Positions 37,058 through 47,547 of a stretch of 64,000 nt of DNA are shown here, in pieces. The translations under genes and the position numbers were made by a program. The notes beneath the pieces were generated by a model. It was given only the letters and a program-made list of their open reading frames with translations. It was not told where the DNA came from and searched no databases. Positions within the stretch are counted from its first letter, which is position 1. Each line of letters starts with the position of its first letter. This stretch comes from Brenneria izbisi. Its GTDB lineage: Bacteria; Pseudomonadota; Gammaproteobacteria; Enterobacterales; Enterobacteriaceae. The stretch is taken from the NCBI RefSeq assembly GCF_025840185.1, contig NZ_JAMPJU010000007.1:62001-126000 (forward strand), read 5' to 3'.

Positions 37058-39316
37058 ATGTCGATTAAACGTTATCCACATCTTGCGCATTGGGGCGCGT
37101 TTACCGCTGTAGTTGAGAATGGGAAATTGATTCGCTGTGAACCCTTTGCCGATGATCCTTCTCCTTCCGCCATGCTCGATTCGATTGTGCCGCTGGTCTA
37201 TTCCGAACGACGGATCCGGCGTCCCGCGGTGCGCCGTTCGTGGCTGCATAAGCGTGAGAACAGCGATCGCACGCTACGGGGCAAGGAAGATTTTGTTGAG
37301 GTCGACTGGGATGTTGCGCTGGATTTAATTGCCGTGGAGAATCGCCGCGTGCGCGATCAATACGGCGCCGACGGGCTGTTTGCCGGCTCTTATGGTTGGT
37401 CTTCCGCCGGACGTTTCCATCATGCCCGTTCGCAGGTGCGGCGCTTTTACTTTTCCGGCGGCGGCGCGGTCGATCAAGCCGGCAACTACAGTTGGGGCGC
37501 CGCGCAGTTTTTCCTGCCGTATGTCATTGGTACGTTTCATCCCCTGACCGGCAAAGTGACGGAATGGCGCAGCGTCGCCGAGCACGGTGAGATTTTCCTC
37601 GCTTTTGGTGGTCTGGCGCTGAAAAACGCGCAGGTCGCCTCCGGCGGCGCCGGACATCACACGCTCCGACCGGCGCTGGAGAAGCTGGTGGAGAAAGGCA
37701 TTCCGGTGATAAACGTCAGCCCGATGCGCGATGATTGTCCGGCATTTGTTAACGCCGAATGGATACCCATTCGCCCGAATACCGATGTGGCGTTGATGTT
37801 GGCGCTGGGATACGAAATTCAGCAACTGGGCGCGGACGATAAAGCATTTCTACAACGCTACTGCGTGGGCTACGAGCAACTGACGGATTACCTGCAAGGA
37901 CGCGGCGACGGTATTGCCAAAACCGCGGACTGGGCCAGCGCCATCACCGGCATTCCGGCGGCGCGTATTCAGCGTCTGGCGCGACAGCTTATCGGCGTGC
38001 GTAGTTTTATTACCTGTTCCTATTCCGTGCAGCGCGCGCACCGCGGCGAGCAGCCTTACTGGATGATGATTGCGCTCTCTTCCATGCTGGGACAGGTTGG
38101 CTTACCAGGCGGCGGTTTTTCGTTCGGACATGGCTCCATGAACAGTGTGGGCAACGAGCGTATTTCCACGCCCGCGCCTGCATCGCCCGCCAGCCTGAAT
38201 GCGGGGCGGGCGATCCCGGTCGCGCGTATCGCCGACATGCTATTGAAGCCGGGCGAGCCCTATACTTTTCAGGGGGAAACGCACACCTATCCTGATATTC
38301 ACCTGATTCACTGGGCCGGGGGCAATCCTTTCCATCACCATCAGCAGTTGAATCGATTGGTGGAAGGCTGGCGCAGGCCGGATACGGTCATCGTTCAGGA
38401 TATCGTCTGGACGCCAGCGGCGCAGATGGCGGATATCGTTTTGCCGGTAACCACTTCGCTGGAACGTAATGATATCGGCGGTTCGTCGCGCGATCGGTTC
38501 ATTTTTGCCATGCATCAGGCAATTGCGCCGCAGCATCAGGCCCGTCATGACGTTGATATCTTTAGTGAACTGGCCGAGCGACTGGGCTATCGGGAGGTGT
38601 TCACGCAGAACCGCGACGAGCGGCAATGGCTGGAAACACTTTATGATGATTGCCGGGCCAGACAGAAAGAGGCGGGGCAATCCTGGCCGTCATTTGATGC
38701 GTTCTGGCGGCAAGGGTATGTCGAGATCCCGATGGATGAGAAGCCGTTTGTGTTCTTTGAAGATTTCCGGCGCGATCCGCAGCAGCATGCGCTGCAAACG
38801 GCAAGCGGTAAGATCGAGTTGTTCAGTTCGACTATCGCCGGGTATCACTATCCCGATTTCGCGCCGCATCCTGAGTGGCGTCCGCCAGTGGAATGGCTGG
38901 GCGCGCCGGCGAGCAAAACATGGCCGCTGCACTTTATTTCTATCCAGCCCGCCGATCGACTGCATAGCCAACTGGCGACGACGCCGCAGGTTGCGGCCAA
39001 CAAAACCGCAGGCAAGGAAACGCTGTATATGCATCCACAGGATGCGGCGGCGCGCGCGATCACCGACCGTTCCCTGGTGGAGGTCAGGAACGATCGCGGA
39101 CGTATTTTGGCTGGCGTGCAGATTACCGACGGCGTAACGCCGGGTGTGGTGATTATGTCCACCGGCGCCTGGTTTGAACCGGGGTTTGGTCGTCAGCAAT
39201 GGCATCCGGTGGAGCAATCCGGGAATGCGAACGTACTGACATTGGATATCGGCACTTCTCCACTGACTCAGGGACCCAATGCCATGAGTTGCCTGGTGGA
39301 TGTCGTGCGGGTTTAG
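37058..39316 (+). CDS. Molybdopterin-dependent oxidoreductase, BisC/TorA/DMSO reductase type
   Basis: A 752-residue bis-molybdopterin-guanine-dinucleotide enzyme of the DMSO reductase family. It lacks N-terminal Cys motifs for an iron-sulfur cluster and lacks a Tat signal, so like BisC it should be cytoplasmic. The SYGWSSAGRFH segment (residues 111-121) aligns with the serine that ligates molybdenum, likely Ser116. Other signatures include IHWAGGNPFHHHQQLNRL and DIVLPVTTSLERND. It is clearly divergent from E. coli BisC, so the substrate (S- or N-oxide) is open. No anchor, chaperone or redox partner gene is adjacent. Confidence 0.85.
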   Translation: MSIKRYPHLAHWGAFTAVVENGKLIRCEPFADDPSPSAMLDSIVPLVYSERRIRRPAVRRSWLHKRENSDRTLRGKEDFVEVDWDVALDLIAVENRRVRDQYGADGLFAGSYGWSSAGRFHHARSQVRRFYFSGGGAVDQAGNYSWGAAQFFLPYVIGTFHPLTGKVTEWRSVAEHGEIFLAFGGLALKNAQVASGGAGHHTLRPALEKLVEKGIPVINVSPMRDDCPAFVNAEWIPIRPNTDVALMLALGYEIQQLGADDKAFLQRYCVGYEQLTDYLQGRGDGIAKTADWASAITGIPAARIQRLARQLIGVRSFITCSYSVQRAHRGEQPYWMMIALSSMLGQVGLPGGGFSFGHGSMNSVGNERISTPAPASPASLNAGRAIPVARIADMLLKPGEPYTFQGETHTYPDIHLIHWAGGNPFHHHQQLNRLVEGWRRPDTVIVQDIVWTPAAQMADIVLPVTTSLERNDIGGSSRDRFIFAMHQAIAPQHQARHDVDIFSELAERLGYREVFTQNRDERQWLETLYDDCRARQKEAGQSWPSFDAFWRQGYVEIPMDEKPFVFFEDFRRDPQQHALQTASGKIELFSSTIAGYHYPDFAPHPEWRPPVEWLGAPASKTWPLHFISIQPADRLHSQLATTPQVAANKTAGKETLYMHPQDAAARAITDRSLVEVRNDRGRILAGVQITDGVTPGVVIMSTGAWFEPGFGRQQWHPVEQSGNANVLTLDIGTSPLTQGPNAMSCLVDVVRV

Positions 39317-39363
39317 CGCTATCCTGTGGCGCTTTTATTTTCCTTGAGTGAAGGTTGGTTGTC

Positions 39364-40179
39364 ATGAGTACGCAATTATCCGCAGCCTATTTACAACGTT
39401 TCGGCGGCACCGCGCGGTTGTATGGTCAGCAGGCGCTGGCGCTGTTTTCCCAGGCGCATGTCTGTGTGATCGGCATCGGCGGCGTCGGCTCATGGGCGGC
39501 GGAAGCCCTGGCGCGCACCGGTATCGGCGCGATCACGCTGATCGATATGGATGACGTGTGCGTCAGCAACACCAACCGACAGATCCATGCGCTGCGCCAG
39601 CATACCGGGCAGTCAAAAACGGAAGTGATGGCGCAACGCATTCTGGCGATTAACCCGGAATGTCAGGTTACCTGCGTGGATGATTTCATCAGTGCCGAAA
39701 ATGTGGCGGAATTACTCGACCGCAATTTCAGCTATGTCATTGACGCGATTGATAGCGTGCGTCCCAAAGCCGCGCTGCTGTCATACTGCCGTCGCTATAA
39801 AATCCCGGTGATCACTACCGGCGGCGCGGGCGGGCAAATTGATCCGACGCGCATTGAAGTGGCGGATCTGGCGAAAACCATTCAGGACCCGTTGGCCGCC
39901 AAGCTGCGTGAGCGTTTAAAGCACGACTTCAACGTGGTGAAAAACAGCAAAGGAAAATTGGGGATTGATTGCGTGTTTTCCAGCGAACCGTTGGTTTACC
40001 CGCAGCCTGATGGTTCGGTGTGTGCGTCCCGCAACACCGCCGAAGGCGTGATGCGTATGGACTGCGCTTCAGGTTTTGGCGCCGCGACGATGGTAACCGC
40101 CACGTTTGGTTTTGTGGCGGTTTCTCATGTGCTGAAAAAGATGATGGCGAAGATGGCGCGGGGAACCGCGTCTCGCTAA
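39364..40179 (+). CDS. tcdA: tRNA threonylcarbamoyladenosine dehydratase TcdA (CsdL)
   Basis: Cyclises t6A at position 37 of ANN-decoding tRNAs to ct6A in an ATP-dependent reaction. The 271-residue E1-like protein has the nucleotide site GIGGVGSWAAEALARTG and the IDMDDV and TNRQIHAL elements typical of ThiF/MoeB folds, and ends in the family-specific CASGFGAATMVTATFGF. I prefer the ATG after AAGG over an in-frame TTG three codons earlier. CsdA and CsdE, which supply sulfur and are encoded convergently next door, support TcdA function in E. coli. Confidence 0.95.
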   Translation: MSTQLSAAYLQRFGGTARLYGQQALALFSQAHVCVIGIGGVGSWAAEALARTGIGAITLIDMDDVCVSNTNRQIHALRQHTGQSKTEVMAQRILAINPECQVTCVDDFISAENVAELLDRNFSYVIDAIDSVRPKAALLSYCRRYKIPVITTGGAGGQIDPTRIEVADLAKTIQDPLAAKLRERLKHDFNVVKNSKGKLGIDCVFSSEPLVYPQPDGSVCASRNTAEGVMRMDCASGFGAATMVTATFGFVAVSHVLKKMMAKMARGTASR

Positions 40180-40206
40180 TTGTGTGACGCATTATTCGAC
40201 GGGTTG

Positions 40207-40662
40207 TTACTCTCCCGCGGCGACCGACCCGGCAATGCTCCTGATCCTGGCCGACAGAGCGGCCAGACCGCTTGAACGCGAGGCGCTGAGTTGAGCGCGT
40301 AGCCCCAACTGTTCAAACAGCGCCAGCGGATCTTCCTGTAATAAAACATCAGCCGTTTTTCCTTCAGCGGCGGTAAGCAACACGGCCAGTAAACCGCGAA
40401 CAATACGTCCGTCGCTGTCGCCGTAAAAGTGCAACGTGCCGTCTGCCTGACGCTGATAGCCCAACCAGACACGGTTTTCGCACCCTGACAGTGAAATAGC
40501 ATCGTCTTTCAGCGCTTGCGGCAAAGGGGGCAAGGCTTTCGCCAGTAAAATCAACTGCCGGTAGCGCTCTTCCCATGACCGGCAGGCGGCGAAACGCGCC
40601 TGCAAATCTGTTGCGCGGATTTGGCGTCCGAAAGGGTGAGCGGTGTTTGTCGTATCAGTCAT
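40207..40662 (-). CDS. csdE: Sulfur acceptor protein CsdE
   Basis: A 151-residue SufE-family protein that takes persulfide sulfur from CsdA. The acceptor Cys61 lies in [13 protein letters not shown], matching the E. coli position. It follows csdA with a 14-base gap in one operon. It ends close to the convergent tcdA gene. Confidence 0.94.
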   Translation of the reverse strand: MTDTTNTAHPFGRQIRATDLQARFAACRSWEERYRQLILLAKALPPLPQALKDDAISLSGCENRVWLGYQRQADGTLHFYGDSDGRIVRGLLAVLLTAAEGKTADVLLQEDPLALFEQLGLRAQLSASRSSGLAALSARIRSIAGSVAAGE

Positions 40663-40676
40663 GACAGTGATGTCCG

Positions 40677-41882
40677 TTAATCTGCAAGAAGTTTAAGCGC
40701 ATTGCCCATCGCCGTGACGAGCGAGGCAACATCCTGCTCGTTATTATATGGCGCGAATGAGGCGCGTAGCGTGCCGTTGATGCCCAATGCCGCCATCAAC
40801 GGTTGCGCGCAATGATGGCCTGCTCGCAGCGCGATGCCGCTTTCCGCCAGCAACGTTACCAGATCGCTATGATGGACGCCCGCGAACTCGAAGGACAACA
40901 GACTGGCGTCAGCACAGCGGAAACTACGAAAGCCTGGGAACCGCGCTAACCGTGCTTCTGCAAGTCCCGCCAGATCCTGGCTGTGTTGCTCCGCGCCCGG
41001 CCAGTCCAGTTTTGACAACCACTCTATGGCCGCAGACAAACCAAGTACCCCGGCGATATGCGGCGTACCGGCTTCAAATCGATAAGGGATCGCCTGCGGC
41101 GTAAATCCGTCAAAAGAGACATGGCTCATCATCTTGCCGCCGCCGTGCCAGGGGGCCATCTGCTCCAGCAGTGCGGTTTTCCCATATAGCACGCCCAACC
41201 CGGTCGGCGCATACAGCTTATGTGCGGAAAACGCATAAAAATCAATATCCAGCGCCTGAACGTCAGGCGGGCAGTGCGCCATGCCTTGTGCGCCATCGAC
41301 CATAACCACCGCGCCGTATTGATGGGCAAGCTGAATGGCTTTTGCCAGATCGGGCTGACCGCCCGTGACATTGGACATCTGGCCCAATGCCAGCAGCCGG
41401 GTTTTCGGCGTCAGTAAATCGGCAAGCTGAGTGATATCCGGTAACCAATCCGCGCCGATGGGCAGTTTTATTACACGTGCGCCGGTCTGTTGCGCCACCA
41501 TCAACCAGGGAATCAAATTGGCATGGTGTTCCGTTTCGCTGACAATGATTTCGTCACCCGGTTGCAGACGCGGGCGGGCATAGCTTTGGGCAACCAGATT
41601 GATCGCTTCCGTGGCGCCTTTCGTCCAGACGATGGCGCGAGGATCTTGCGCATGCAGAAGAGTCGCCACCTGCTCCCGCGTATACTCAAAACGTTGCGTC
41701 AGCGCCCGCGCAGCCTGATGCTGACTGCGGTGAACCGTCGCGTTTTCCGTGCTGTAAAACTGCTGTACGGTATCAATGACAGTCTGTGGTTTCAGGGTAG
41801 TAGCCGCGCTGTCCAGATAGACGGCGGCATCCCTGAGCGCGGGGAATTGCTGGCGGAACATTGTGGCGTTAAACAGTGTCAT
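40677..41882 (-). CDS. csdA: Cysteine desulfurase / cysteine sulfinate desulfinase CsdA
   Basis: A pyridoxal-phosphate enzyme releasing sulfur from cysteine (or sulfinate from cysteine sulfinate). The 401-residue class V aminotransferase-fold protein has the cofactor Lys222 in [11 protein letters not shown] and the sulfur-carrying Cys358 in [10 protein letters not shown]. The ATG of MTLFNATMF is the family start; twelve upstream codons in frame are discounted. It forms an operon with csdE and is divergent from ygdI. Confidence 0.96.
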   Translation of the reverse strand: MTLFNATMFRQQFPALRDAAVYLDSAATTLKPQTVIDTVQQFYSTENATVHRSQHQAARALTQRFEYTREQVATLLHAQDPRAIVWTKGATEAINLVAQSYARPRLQPGDEIIVSETEHHANLIPWLMVAQQTGARVIKLPIGADWLPDITQLADLLTPKTRLLALGQMSNVTGGQPDLAKAIQLAHQYGAVVMVDGAQGMAHCPPDVQALDIDFYAFSAHKLYAPTGLGVLYGKTALLEQMAPWHGGGKMMSHVSFDGFTPQAIPYRFEAGTPHIAGVLGLSAAIEWLSKLDWPGAEQHSQDLAGLAEARLARFPGFRSFRCADASLLSFEFAGVHHSDLVTLLAESGIALRAGHHCAQPLMAALGINGTLRASFAPYNNEQDVASLVTAMGNALKLLAD

Positions 41883-42066
41883 GATCGTCCTCTTTTGGGG
41901 AGCCAGATCCTGTCCCATTTTGCCGGGGGAAACAAGTTTAAGACTATGCTTAATACGACTTTATGGAAAAGTGGTGAAAGCTTGCTAAGCTTTAAAATGT
42001 TAAGTTTCAGTATTTCCTGATGTATAGGGTCAACAAAAAGACATTTTAATTCACATGGAGTTAACG

Positions 42067-42288
42067 ATGAAGAATAAAATCTCTATTTTCGCCGCTGTTG
42101 TATTGGCCTTTTCTCTGGCAGGCTGTTCCAGTAATTACGTCATGCATACCAATGACGGACGCACTATCGTCGCTGATGGTAAGCCTAAAGTGGATAATGA
42201 AACCGGTATGATCAGTTATACCGATGCTTATGGTCAGAATCAGCAAATCAGCCGTGATAATGTGCGGGAGATGGTTGAAGCGAAGTAA
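42067..42288 (+). CDS. ygdI: Small outer-membrane lipoprotein YgdI
   Basis: A 73-residue paralogue of the YgdR lipoprotein at 6.1 kb. The leader ends in the lipobox LAGC; the mature part YVMHTNDGRTIV ... DNETGMISY ... VREMVE matches YgdI of E. coli and sits in the same place, next to gcvB-gcvA. Function is unknown. Its end is convergent with GcvB, and both transcripts meet near the GcvB terminator. Confidence 0.94.
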   Translation: MKNKISIFAAVVLAFSLAGCSSNYVMHTNDGRTIVADGKPKVDNETGMISYTDAYGQNQQISRDNVREMVEAK

Positions 42289-42333
42289 TTGTGATCGTCG
42301 CCATCATAATATGCGCAAATAAAATTCAGGTAT

Positions 42334-42530
42334 AAAAAAAGCACCGCGATCGCGGTGCTACATATAAAAATCACTATGGACAGACAGGGTAATTGTACAA
42401 TAAGTGAAATAAGGTAGACTCGCTACCGCGTCTGAAAAGGCAGACATTAAATAGCAAACACAACATCACAACCACAAGCCAAAAGCACCTCAGGTCACCC
42501 CTCCGCACTTTTCGTTCCGGCTCAGGAAGT
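42334..42530 (-). ncRNA. gcvB: GcvB small regulatory RNA
   Basis: The minus strand reads like GcvB from its 5' end (ACTTCCTGAGCCGGAACG) to its terminator. GcvB is an Hfq-dependent repressor of amino-acid and peptide transport mRNAs. The GU-rich target-pairing region R1 (GGTTGTGATGTTGTGTTTG) is present, then a GTCTG/CAGAC hairpin, an internal GGTAG/CTACC hairpin and the final AGCACCGCGATCGCGGTGCT palindrome followed by seven T. A TATATT -10 sits just upstream. It is divergent from gcvA, its activator, as in E. coli. The 369-base ygdI-gcvA gap is thus explained. Confidence 0.95.
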
Positions 42531-42657
42531 TGCGTTAATATAGGTATTTGCTGGTACATCCTCAACGGACAAATTATAATGCCTCGGATTATAAAAACTA
42601 ATAGTTAAATACACGGATTAACCGTGCTATTTACCGGTAAATAAAAGAATTTCACCC

Positions 42658-43581
42658 ATGTCAAAACGTCTGCCTCCCCTTAATGCTTTGCGTGTATTTG
42701 ATGCCGCCGCCCGTCACCTCAGTTTCACCAAAGCGGCGGAGGAGTTGTTCGTTACCCAGGCCGCGGTCAGTCATCAGATCAAGTCGCTTGAGGATTTTCT
42801 GGGGCTTAAGTTGTTTCGCCGCCGCAACCGTTCGCTGCTGCTGACGGAAGAAGGTCAAAGTTATTATCTTGATATTAAGGAAATCTTCTCATCGCTTAAT
42901 GAAGCCACGCGAAAATTGCAATCGCGCAGCGCCAAAGGCGCGCTGACGGTCAGCCTGCTTCCCAGTTTTGCCATTCACTGGCTGGTTCCCCGGTTGTCGA
43001 GTTTTAATTCCGACTATCCGGGGATTGATGTGCGGATCCAGGCGGTTGATCGGGATGAAGACCGGCTATCGGATGATGTGGACGTCGCCATTTTTTATGG
43101 CCGTGGCAACTGGCCGGGGTTGCGAGTAGAAAAATTGTATGCCGAATATCTGTTGCCGGTCTGTTCGCCGGTGTTGTTGACGGGCAATCATCCGTTGAAA
43201 ACCCCGAACGATTTGGCTGCGCACACCTTACTGCATGATGCGTCGCGCCGCGACTGGCTGGCTTATACACGTCAGCTTGGCGTGCAGATTAATGTCCAGC
43301 AGGGGCCGATTTTCAGTCATAGTGCGATGGTGCTCCAGGCGGCCATCCACGGTCAGGGCGTAGCGCTGGCCAATAATGTCATGGCGCAGACCGAAATTGA
43401 GGCCGGGCGGCTGGTCTGTCCGTTCAACGATGTTTTGGTCAGTAAAAATGCTTTTTATCTGGTATGTCATGACAGTCAGGCAGAACTGGGTAAAATAGCC
43501 GCCTTCCGGCACTGGATCCTGGCTCGTGCAGCCAGCGAGCAGGAAAAATTTCGTTTCCGCTATGATAACACTACACGTTGA
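42658..43581 (+). CDS. gcvA: LysR-type regulator GcvA
   Basis: Controls the glycine cleavage operon and the divergent gcvB RNA in response to glycine and purines. The 307-residue protein has an N-terminal winged helix (SFTKAAEELFVTQAAVSHQI, residues 22-41) and a LysR substrate-binding domain. The N-terminus MSKRLPPLNALRVFDAAARH is that of enterobacterial GcvA. Its position beside gcvB and ygdD supports the assignment. Confidence 0.96.
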   Translation: MSKRLPPLNALRVFDAAARHLSFTKAAEELFVTQAAVSHQIKSLEDFLGLKLFRRRNRSLLLTEEGQSYYLDIKEIFSSLNEATRKLQSRSAKGALTVSLLPSFAIHWLVPRLSSFNSDYPGIDVRIQAVDRDEDRLSDDVDVAIFYGRGNWPGLRVEKLYAEYLLPVCSPVLLTGNHPLKTPNDLAAHTLLHDASRRDWLAYTRQLGVQINVQQGPIFSHSAMVLQAAIHGQGVALANNVMAQTEIEAGRLVCPFNDVLVSKNAFYLVCHDSQAELGKIAAFRHWILARAASEQEKFRFRYDNTTR

Positions 43582-43635
43582 GGCGAAGGTTATTGCGCCT
43601 CAGATATTCACAGATGATTTTATTGGATAACAACG

Positions 43636-44031
43636 ATGAATAGTCGTTTCATGCTGGTGTTTTCCGCCGTCAGCGGTTTTGTTTTTGTTGCGCTGGGGGC
43701 ATTTGGCAGCCATGTGTTAAGCAAAACCCTGGGACCGACCGAACTCGCCTGGTTGCAAACCGGGTTGCAATATCAGGCATTTCATACGCTGGCTATTCTG
43801 GCATTGTCTGTCGCCATGTATCAGCGCACTAATCTCTGGTTTTACTGGAGTAGCGTCTTTCTGGCTCTGGGAACTGTGTTGTTCAGCGGCAGTTTATACT
43901 GTCTGGCGCTTTCGCATCTGAAGCTTTGGGTTTATGTCACGCCGATTGGCGGATTCTGTTTTCTGGTTGGCTGGTTATTAATGTTGGTTGGCGCATTGCG
44001 CCTGAAGAGAAAGGCTGAACGCCATGAATAA
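43636..44031 (+). CDS. ygdD: Membrane protein YgdD (DUF423)
   Basis: A 131-residue protein with four hydrophobic segments and the family signature GAFGSHVL near the N-terminus, followed by [16 protein letters not shown]423 proteins are small inner-membrane proteins of unknown function. The last eight bases overlap the start of rlmM, so the two are coupled, as in E. coli. Confidence 0.93.
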   Translation: MNSRFMLVFSAVSGFVFVALGAFGSHVLSKTLGPTELAWLQTGLQYQAFHTLAILALSVAMYQRTNLWFYWSSVFLALGTVLFSGSLYCLALSHLKLWVYVTPIGGFCFLVGWLLMLVGALRLKRKAERHE

Positions 44032-45124
44032 AGTTATTTTGTACTGTCGTCCGGGATTTGAAAAAGAGTGTGCGGCGGAAATAACGGAAAAAGCAACGCA
44101 CTATAATGCTTATGGTTTTGCCAGAGTAAAAGAAAACAGCGGCTATGTGATCTTTGAATGCTATCAGCATGAGGATGCTGAGCGACTGATAAAAGAATTG
44201 CCGTTTCATGAACTGATTTTCGCGCGTCAGATGTTCGTTAGCGGTGAGTTGCTGCGCGACCTGCCGCCGGAAGATCGTATTACGCCGATTGTCGGCATGC
44301 TGACAGGGGCGATTGAGGGCGCGGGCGAATTGCGCGTCGAAGTCCCGGACACCAATGAAAGCAAGGAACTGATGAAGTTCTGCCGCAAGTTTACCGTGCC
44401 GTTGCGTGCGGCGCTGCGCGAGAACAAGATCCTGTTAGGGTATGAGAAAGCTGATCGGCCTGTGTTGCATGTGCTGTTTATCGCGCCCGGTTGCTGTTAT
44501 GTCGGCTACTCTTACAGCTTTAACCATTCACCGTTCTATATGGGGATTCCACGTCTGAAGTTTCCGTCAGATGCGCCCAGCCGCTCGACGTTGAAACTGG
44601 AAGAAGCTTTCCATGTTTTCATCCCGGCGGATGAGTGGGATGAGCGGCTTGCCAGCGGAATGTATGCGGTTGATTTGGGCGCATGTCCCGGTGGCTGGAC
44701 TTATCAACTGGTGAAACGCGCCATGATGGTACACGCCGTGGATAATGGCCCGATGGCGCCCAGTTTGATGGACACCGGACAAGTTATGCATCATCAGGCC
44801 GACGGCTTTCGTTTTGAACCGCCGCGTAGCAACGTTTACTGGTTGGTGTGCGACATGGTGGAAAAACCGGCCAAGGTCACCAGTCTGGTTGCCGACTGGC
44901 TGGTAAAAGGCTGGTGCCGCGAGGCGATATTCAACCTGAAATTGCCGATGAAAAAGCGTTATGAGGAAGTATCGCAGAATCTGGCTTTGCTTAACGAACG
45001 GCTGGTCCAGAGCGGCATCAATGCACAGGTGCGCGCCAAACAGTTATACCACGATCGTGAAGAAGTAACGGTGCATGCGCGGCGCTTCTGGGCCGCGGTG
45101 CCGGGACGCCGCGACGAGCGCTAG
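44024..45124 (+). CDS. rlmM: 23S rRNA C2498 2'-O-ribose methyltransferase RlmM
   Basis: Methylates the 2'-O of C2498 in 23S rRNA with SAM. The 366-residue protein has an N-terminal THUMP-like region and a Rossmann methyltransferase domain with [16 protein letters not shown] (SAM loop) and the Lys-Asp-Lys-Glu family residues, including NLKLPMKKR near the C-terminus. It is translationally coupled to ygdD and convergent with xni. Confidence 0.95.
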   Translation: MNKVILYCRPGFEKECAAEITEKATHYNAYGFARVKENSGYVIFECYQHEDAERLIKELPFHELIFARQMFVSGELLRDLPPEDRITPIVGMLTGAIEGAGELRVEVPDTNESKELMKFCRKFTVPLRAALRENKILLGYEKADRPVLHVLFIAPGCCYVGYSYSFNHSPFYMGIPRLKFPSDAPSRSTLKLEEAFHVFIPADEWDERLASGMYAVDLGACPGGWTYQLVKRAMMVHAVDNGPMAPSLMDTGQVMHHQADGFRFEPPRSNVYWLVCDMVEKPAKVTSLVADWLVKGWCREAIFNLKLPMKKRYEEVSQNLALLNERLVQSGINAQVRAKQLYHDREEVTVHARRFWAAVPGRRDER

Positions 45125-45133
45125 AATATGTTT

Positions 45134-45901
45134 TCAGGGGCGATCTGTCAGCGGCAACCGTAACTGTTGCAGATTGCCATTCAGCGCCAGATCGGTGCTG
45201 AGAGTTGAGACTCGACGGCTGATAAACGCCATCTCTCGTTGTTGTTCAAGCTTATTTCGCCATTTCTCCGATACGCTCGCCAGATCCTGATACAACGTTT
45301 CCAGACTACCCGCCTGTTGCAATAACTGTACGGCGCTTTTGGGGCCGATACCGCTGACGCCTGGGATCTTGCTGCTGCTGATGCCCGCCAGTCCCCAATA
45401 ATCGGTAAGCTGTTGCGGCAATACGCCAAACGCCTGCTCAACGAAAGGCAAATCCAACCAGCGTTTCTGAAAGTAATCACGGATCTGGATGGTTGGCGCC
45501 AGTAGCTGACAATAGCCTTTATCCGTTGATACGATTGTCGCCTGATGCCCGGAAGCCGCCACCTTGGTTGCCAATGTCGCGGCCAGATCGTCGGCTTCAT
45601 TGCCCGGCGAGTGCCAACTTGCGACACCCATTTCGGCAAACGCGGCTTTGATCTGCGGCAGTTCCTGTTTGAGATCCTCCGGCATTGGGGGACGTCCGGC
45701 TTTGTAGTCAGGTAAAATCTGATGTCGCCAACTGGTCTCGCGCTCTTCGTCGTCAAAGACCGCAACGGCGTGGGTCGGCTGGCTGTGTTGCAATAATTGC
45801 TGCAATGCATGTTGGCTGGCCGGTACGCACGGAGAACCTTGTACCGCATGAATGCGGCGGATCAAATTAAGCGCATCGACAATCAGCAGATGGACAGGCA
45901 T
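45134..45901 (-). CDS. xni: Flap endonuclease Xni (ExoIX)
   Basis: A 255-residue protein of the 5'-nuclease family, related to the N-terminal domain of DNA polymerase I. Visible features are [11 protein letters not shown] (metal site), the [11 protein letters not shown] acidic cluster and the helix-hairpin-helix [17 protein letters not shown]. Xni proteins lack some of the metal ligands of other flap nucleases and show weak or K+-dependent activity; I did not verify each ligand. The ATG of [10 protein letters not shown] is chosen over an upstream in-frame start. Confidence 0.94.
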   Translation of the reverse strand: MPVHLLIVDALNLIRRIHAVQGSPCVPASQHALQQLLQHSQPTHAVAVFDDEERETSWRHQILPDYKAGRPPMPEDLKQELPQIKAAFAEMGVASWHSPGNEADDLAATLATKVAASGHQATIVSTDKGYCQLLAPTIQIRDYFQKRWLDLPFVEQAFGVLPQQLTDYWGLAGISSSKIPGVSGIGPKSAVQLLQQAGSLETLYQDLASVSEKWRNKLEQQREMAFISRRVSTLSTDLALNGNLQQLRLPLTDRP

Positions 45902-46022
45902 AGCGAACTTCCTGATGGCGGTTGTAGGGGGGAAGGCAGCCTTCCCCATTGGTAATGATGAATCGGATTGCGCGTTTTAAAAGCCCACCTGATTGCTCTA
46001 CGCCGCTAGAGGCGCAGTTGCC

Positions 46023-47387
46023 TTAAGCGCAAATCTCGTAGCAAGGAATGTATGCGCTGCCGGGAAGCTTCATGCGTTGTTGCGCGACAAATCCCTGTAA
46101 CAGTTTGTCCATGCTCTTCATGAGCGCGGTATCGCCGTGGATCTTATAAGGCCCTTGATCCTCTATTGCCTTGATCCCTACTTCCTTGACGTTCCCCGCC
46201 ACGATGCCTGAAAACGCCCGGCGCAACGCTGCTGCCAGTTCTTCCGCCGGCTGATCGAGATGCAGATTCAGGTTAGCCATGTTTTCATGTGTGGGCTCAA
46301 AAGGCATCTGCAAATCGGGTGCAATCCGCAGTGACCAGTTAAAGCTATAGGCATCGCCCGTGTGTCTGCGGCTTTCTTTGACCAGCGGCATCGATTTCTT
46401 CATTTGGTGCGCCACTTCCGCGGCGTCATTAATGATGATGGAGTAGTAGCGTCGGGCCTGACGTCCCAACGTGCCGACAATAAATTCGTCCAGTACGCGG
46501 AAATAATCGGCGCTTTCTTGCGGGCCAGTCAGGATAATCGGCAGCACTTGCTCGCTGTTTTCCGGGTTCATCATAATGCCCAACAGATAAAGGAACTCTT
46601 CCGCGGTTCCCACCCCGCCGGGGAAAATGATGATGCCGTGACCGATACGTACAAACGCTTCCAGGCGTTTTTCAATATCCGGCATGATAATCAGTTCATT
46701 CACCAGCGGATTCGGCGGCTCGGCCGCAATAATGGAGGGCTCCGTCATTCCGATAAACCGGCCATCTTTGTAGCGTTGCTGCGCGTGTCCGACAGCGGCG
46801 CCTTTCATCGGCGCTTCCATTGCGCCGGGGCCGCAACCAGTGCAGATATTCAGTTCACGCAGACCAAGCTGGCTGCCGACTTTACGGGCATACAGATATT
46901 CGGTTTCGTTGATGGAATGACCGCCCCAGCACACCACCATATTCGGCTCTTCGCCGACATGCAGGGAACGGGCATTACGTAAAATGGAAAATACCAGATT
47001 AGTGATGTGCGCTGAGTTTTCCAGATTCAGATTCTGATAGCGGCCCGCGGTGGTAATCTCTCCGTTAACAAACAGAATATCGCGTAGCACGGCAAACAGA
47101 TTGGCCTGTAATGAACGAATGAGGTAGCCGTCCACAAAGGCTTCTTCCGGCGGGTTGATCAACTCCAGTTTCACGCCGCGTTCGCGCCGCAGCACGTTGA
47201 TGTCAAAGTTTTCAAAGCGCGAAAGCAGTTCCTTACTGTTGTCTGTCTGGCTGCCTGAGTTTAAGACGGCGAGGGAACAATTACGGAACAAACGGTAGAG
47301 ATCGCTGCTGGCTGTGCTTTTCAGCATGTCCACTTCCAACTGCGATAACAAATCCATAGACCCTAATGGGCTGATATGTGTAATCAA
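46023..47387 (-). CDS. ppnN: Pyrimidine/purine nucleotide 5'-monophosphate nucleosidase PpnN
   Basis: Cleaves nucleoside monophosphates to base and ribose 5-phosphate; in E. coli it is stimulated by (p)ppGpp. The 454-residue protein equals the E. coli length and begins [16 protein letters not shown]. The central LOG-type domain has [16 protein letters not shown] and the [10 protein letters not shown] motif. It is a single-gene unit between xni and queF. Confidence 0.96.
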   Translation of the reverse strand: MITHISPLGSMDLLSQLEVDMLKSTASSDLYRLFRNCSLAVLNSGSQTDNSKELLSRFENFDINVLRRERGVKLELINPPEEAFVDGYLIRSLQANLFAVLRDILFVNGEITTAGRYQNLNLENSAHITNLVFSILRNARSLHVGEEPNMVVCWGGHSINETEYLYARKVGSQLGLRELNICTGCGPGAMEAPMKGAAVGHAQQRYKDGRFIGMTEPSIIAAEPPNPLVNELIIMPDIEKRLEAFVRIGHGIIIFPGGVGTAEEFLYLLGIMMNPENSEQVLPIILTGPQESADYFRVLDEFIVGTLGRQARRYYSIIINDAAEVAHQMKKSMPLVKESRRHTGDAYSFNWSLRIAPDLQMPFEPTHENMANLNLHLDQPAEELAAALRRAFSGIVAGNVKEVGIKAIEDQGPYKIHGDTALMKSMDKLLQGFVAQQRMKLPGSAYIPCYEICA

Positions 47388-47547
47388 TTTTACTCCTTGA
47401 ACGCAGTGTAATCCGCCATTTCGTCGATGGCTTAAATGAGCCGGGACAAATACTCTGGCTTTCCCGTGACTTCACCTTAACGTGCTGCCATCATTTTTTC
47501 CAATCATGGCGGTGGGGAAAAACATCATATTGCGTAACGTTTCGCAA

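Noticed and set aside
42374-42565. A 63-codon minus-strand reading frame with one hydrophobic helix
   Set aside because: It lies inside the GcvB RNA, lacks a properly spaced ribosome site and is explained by the RNA sequence.
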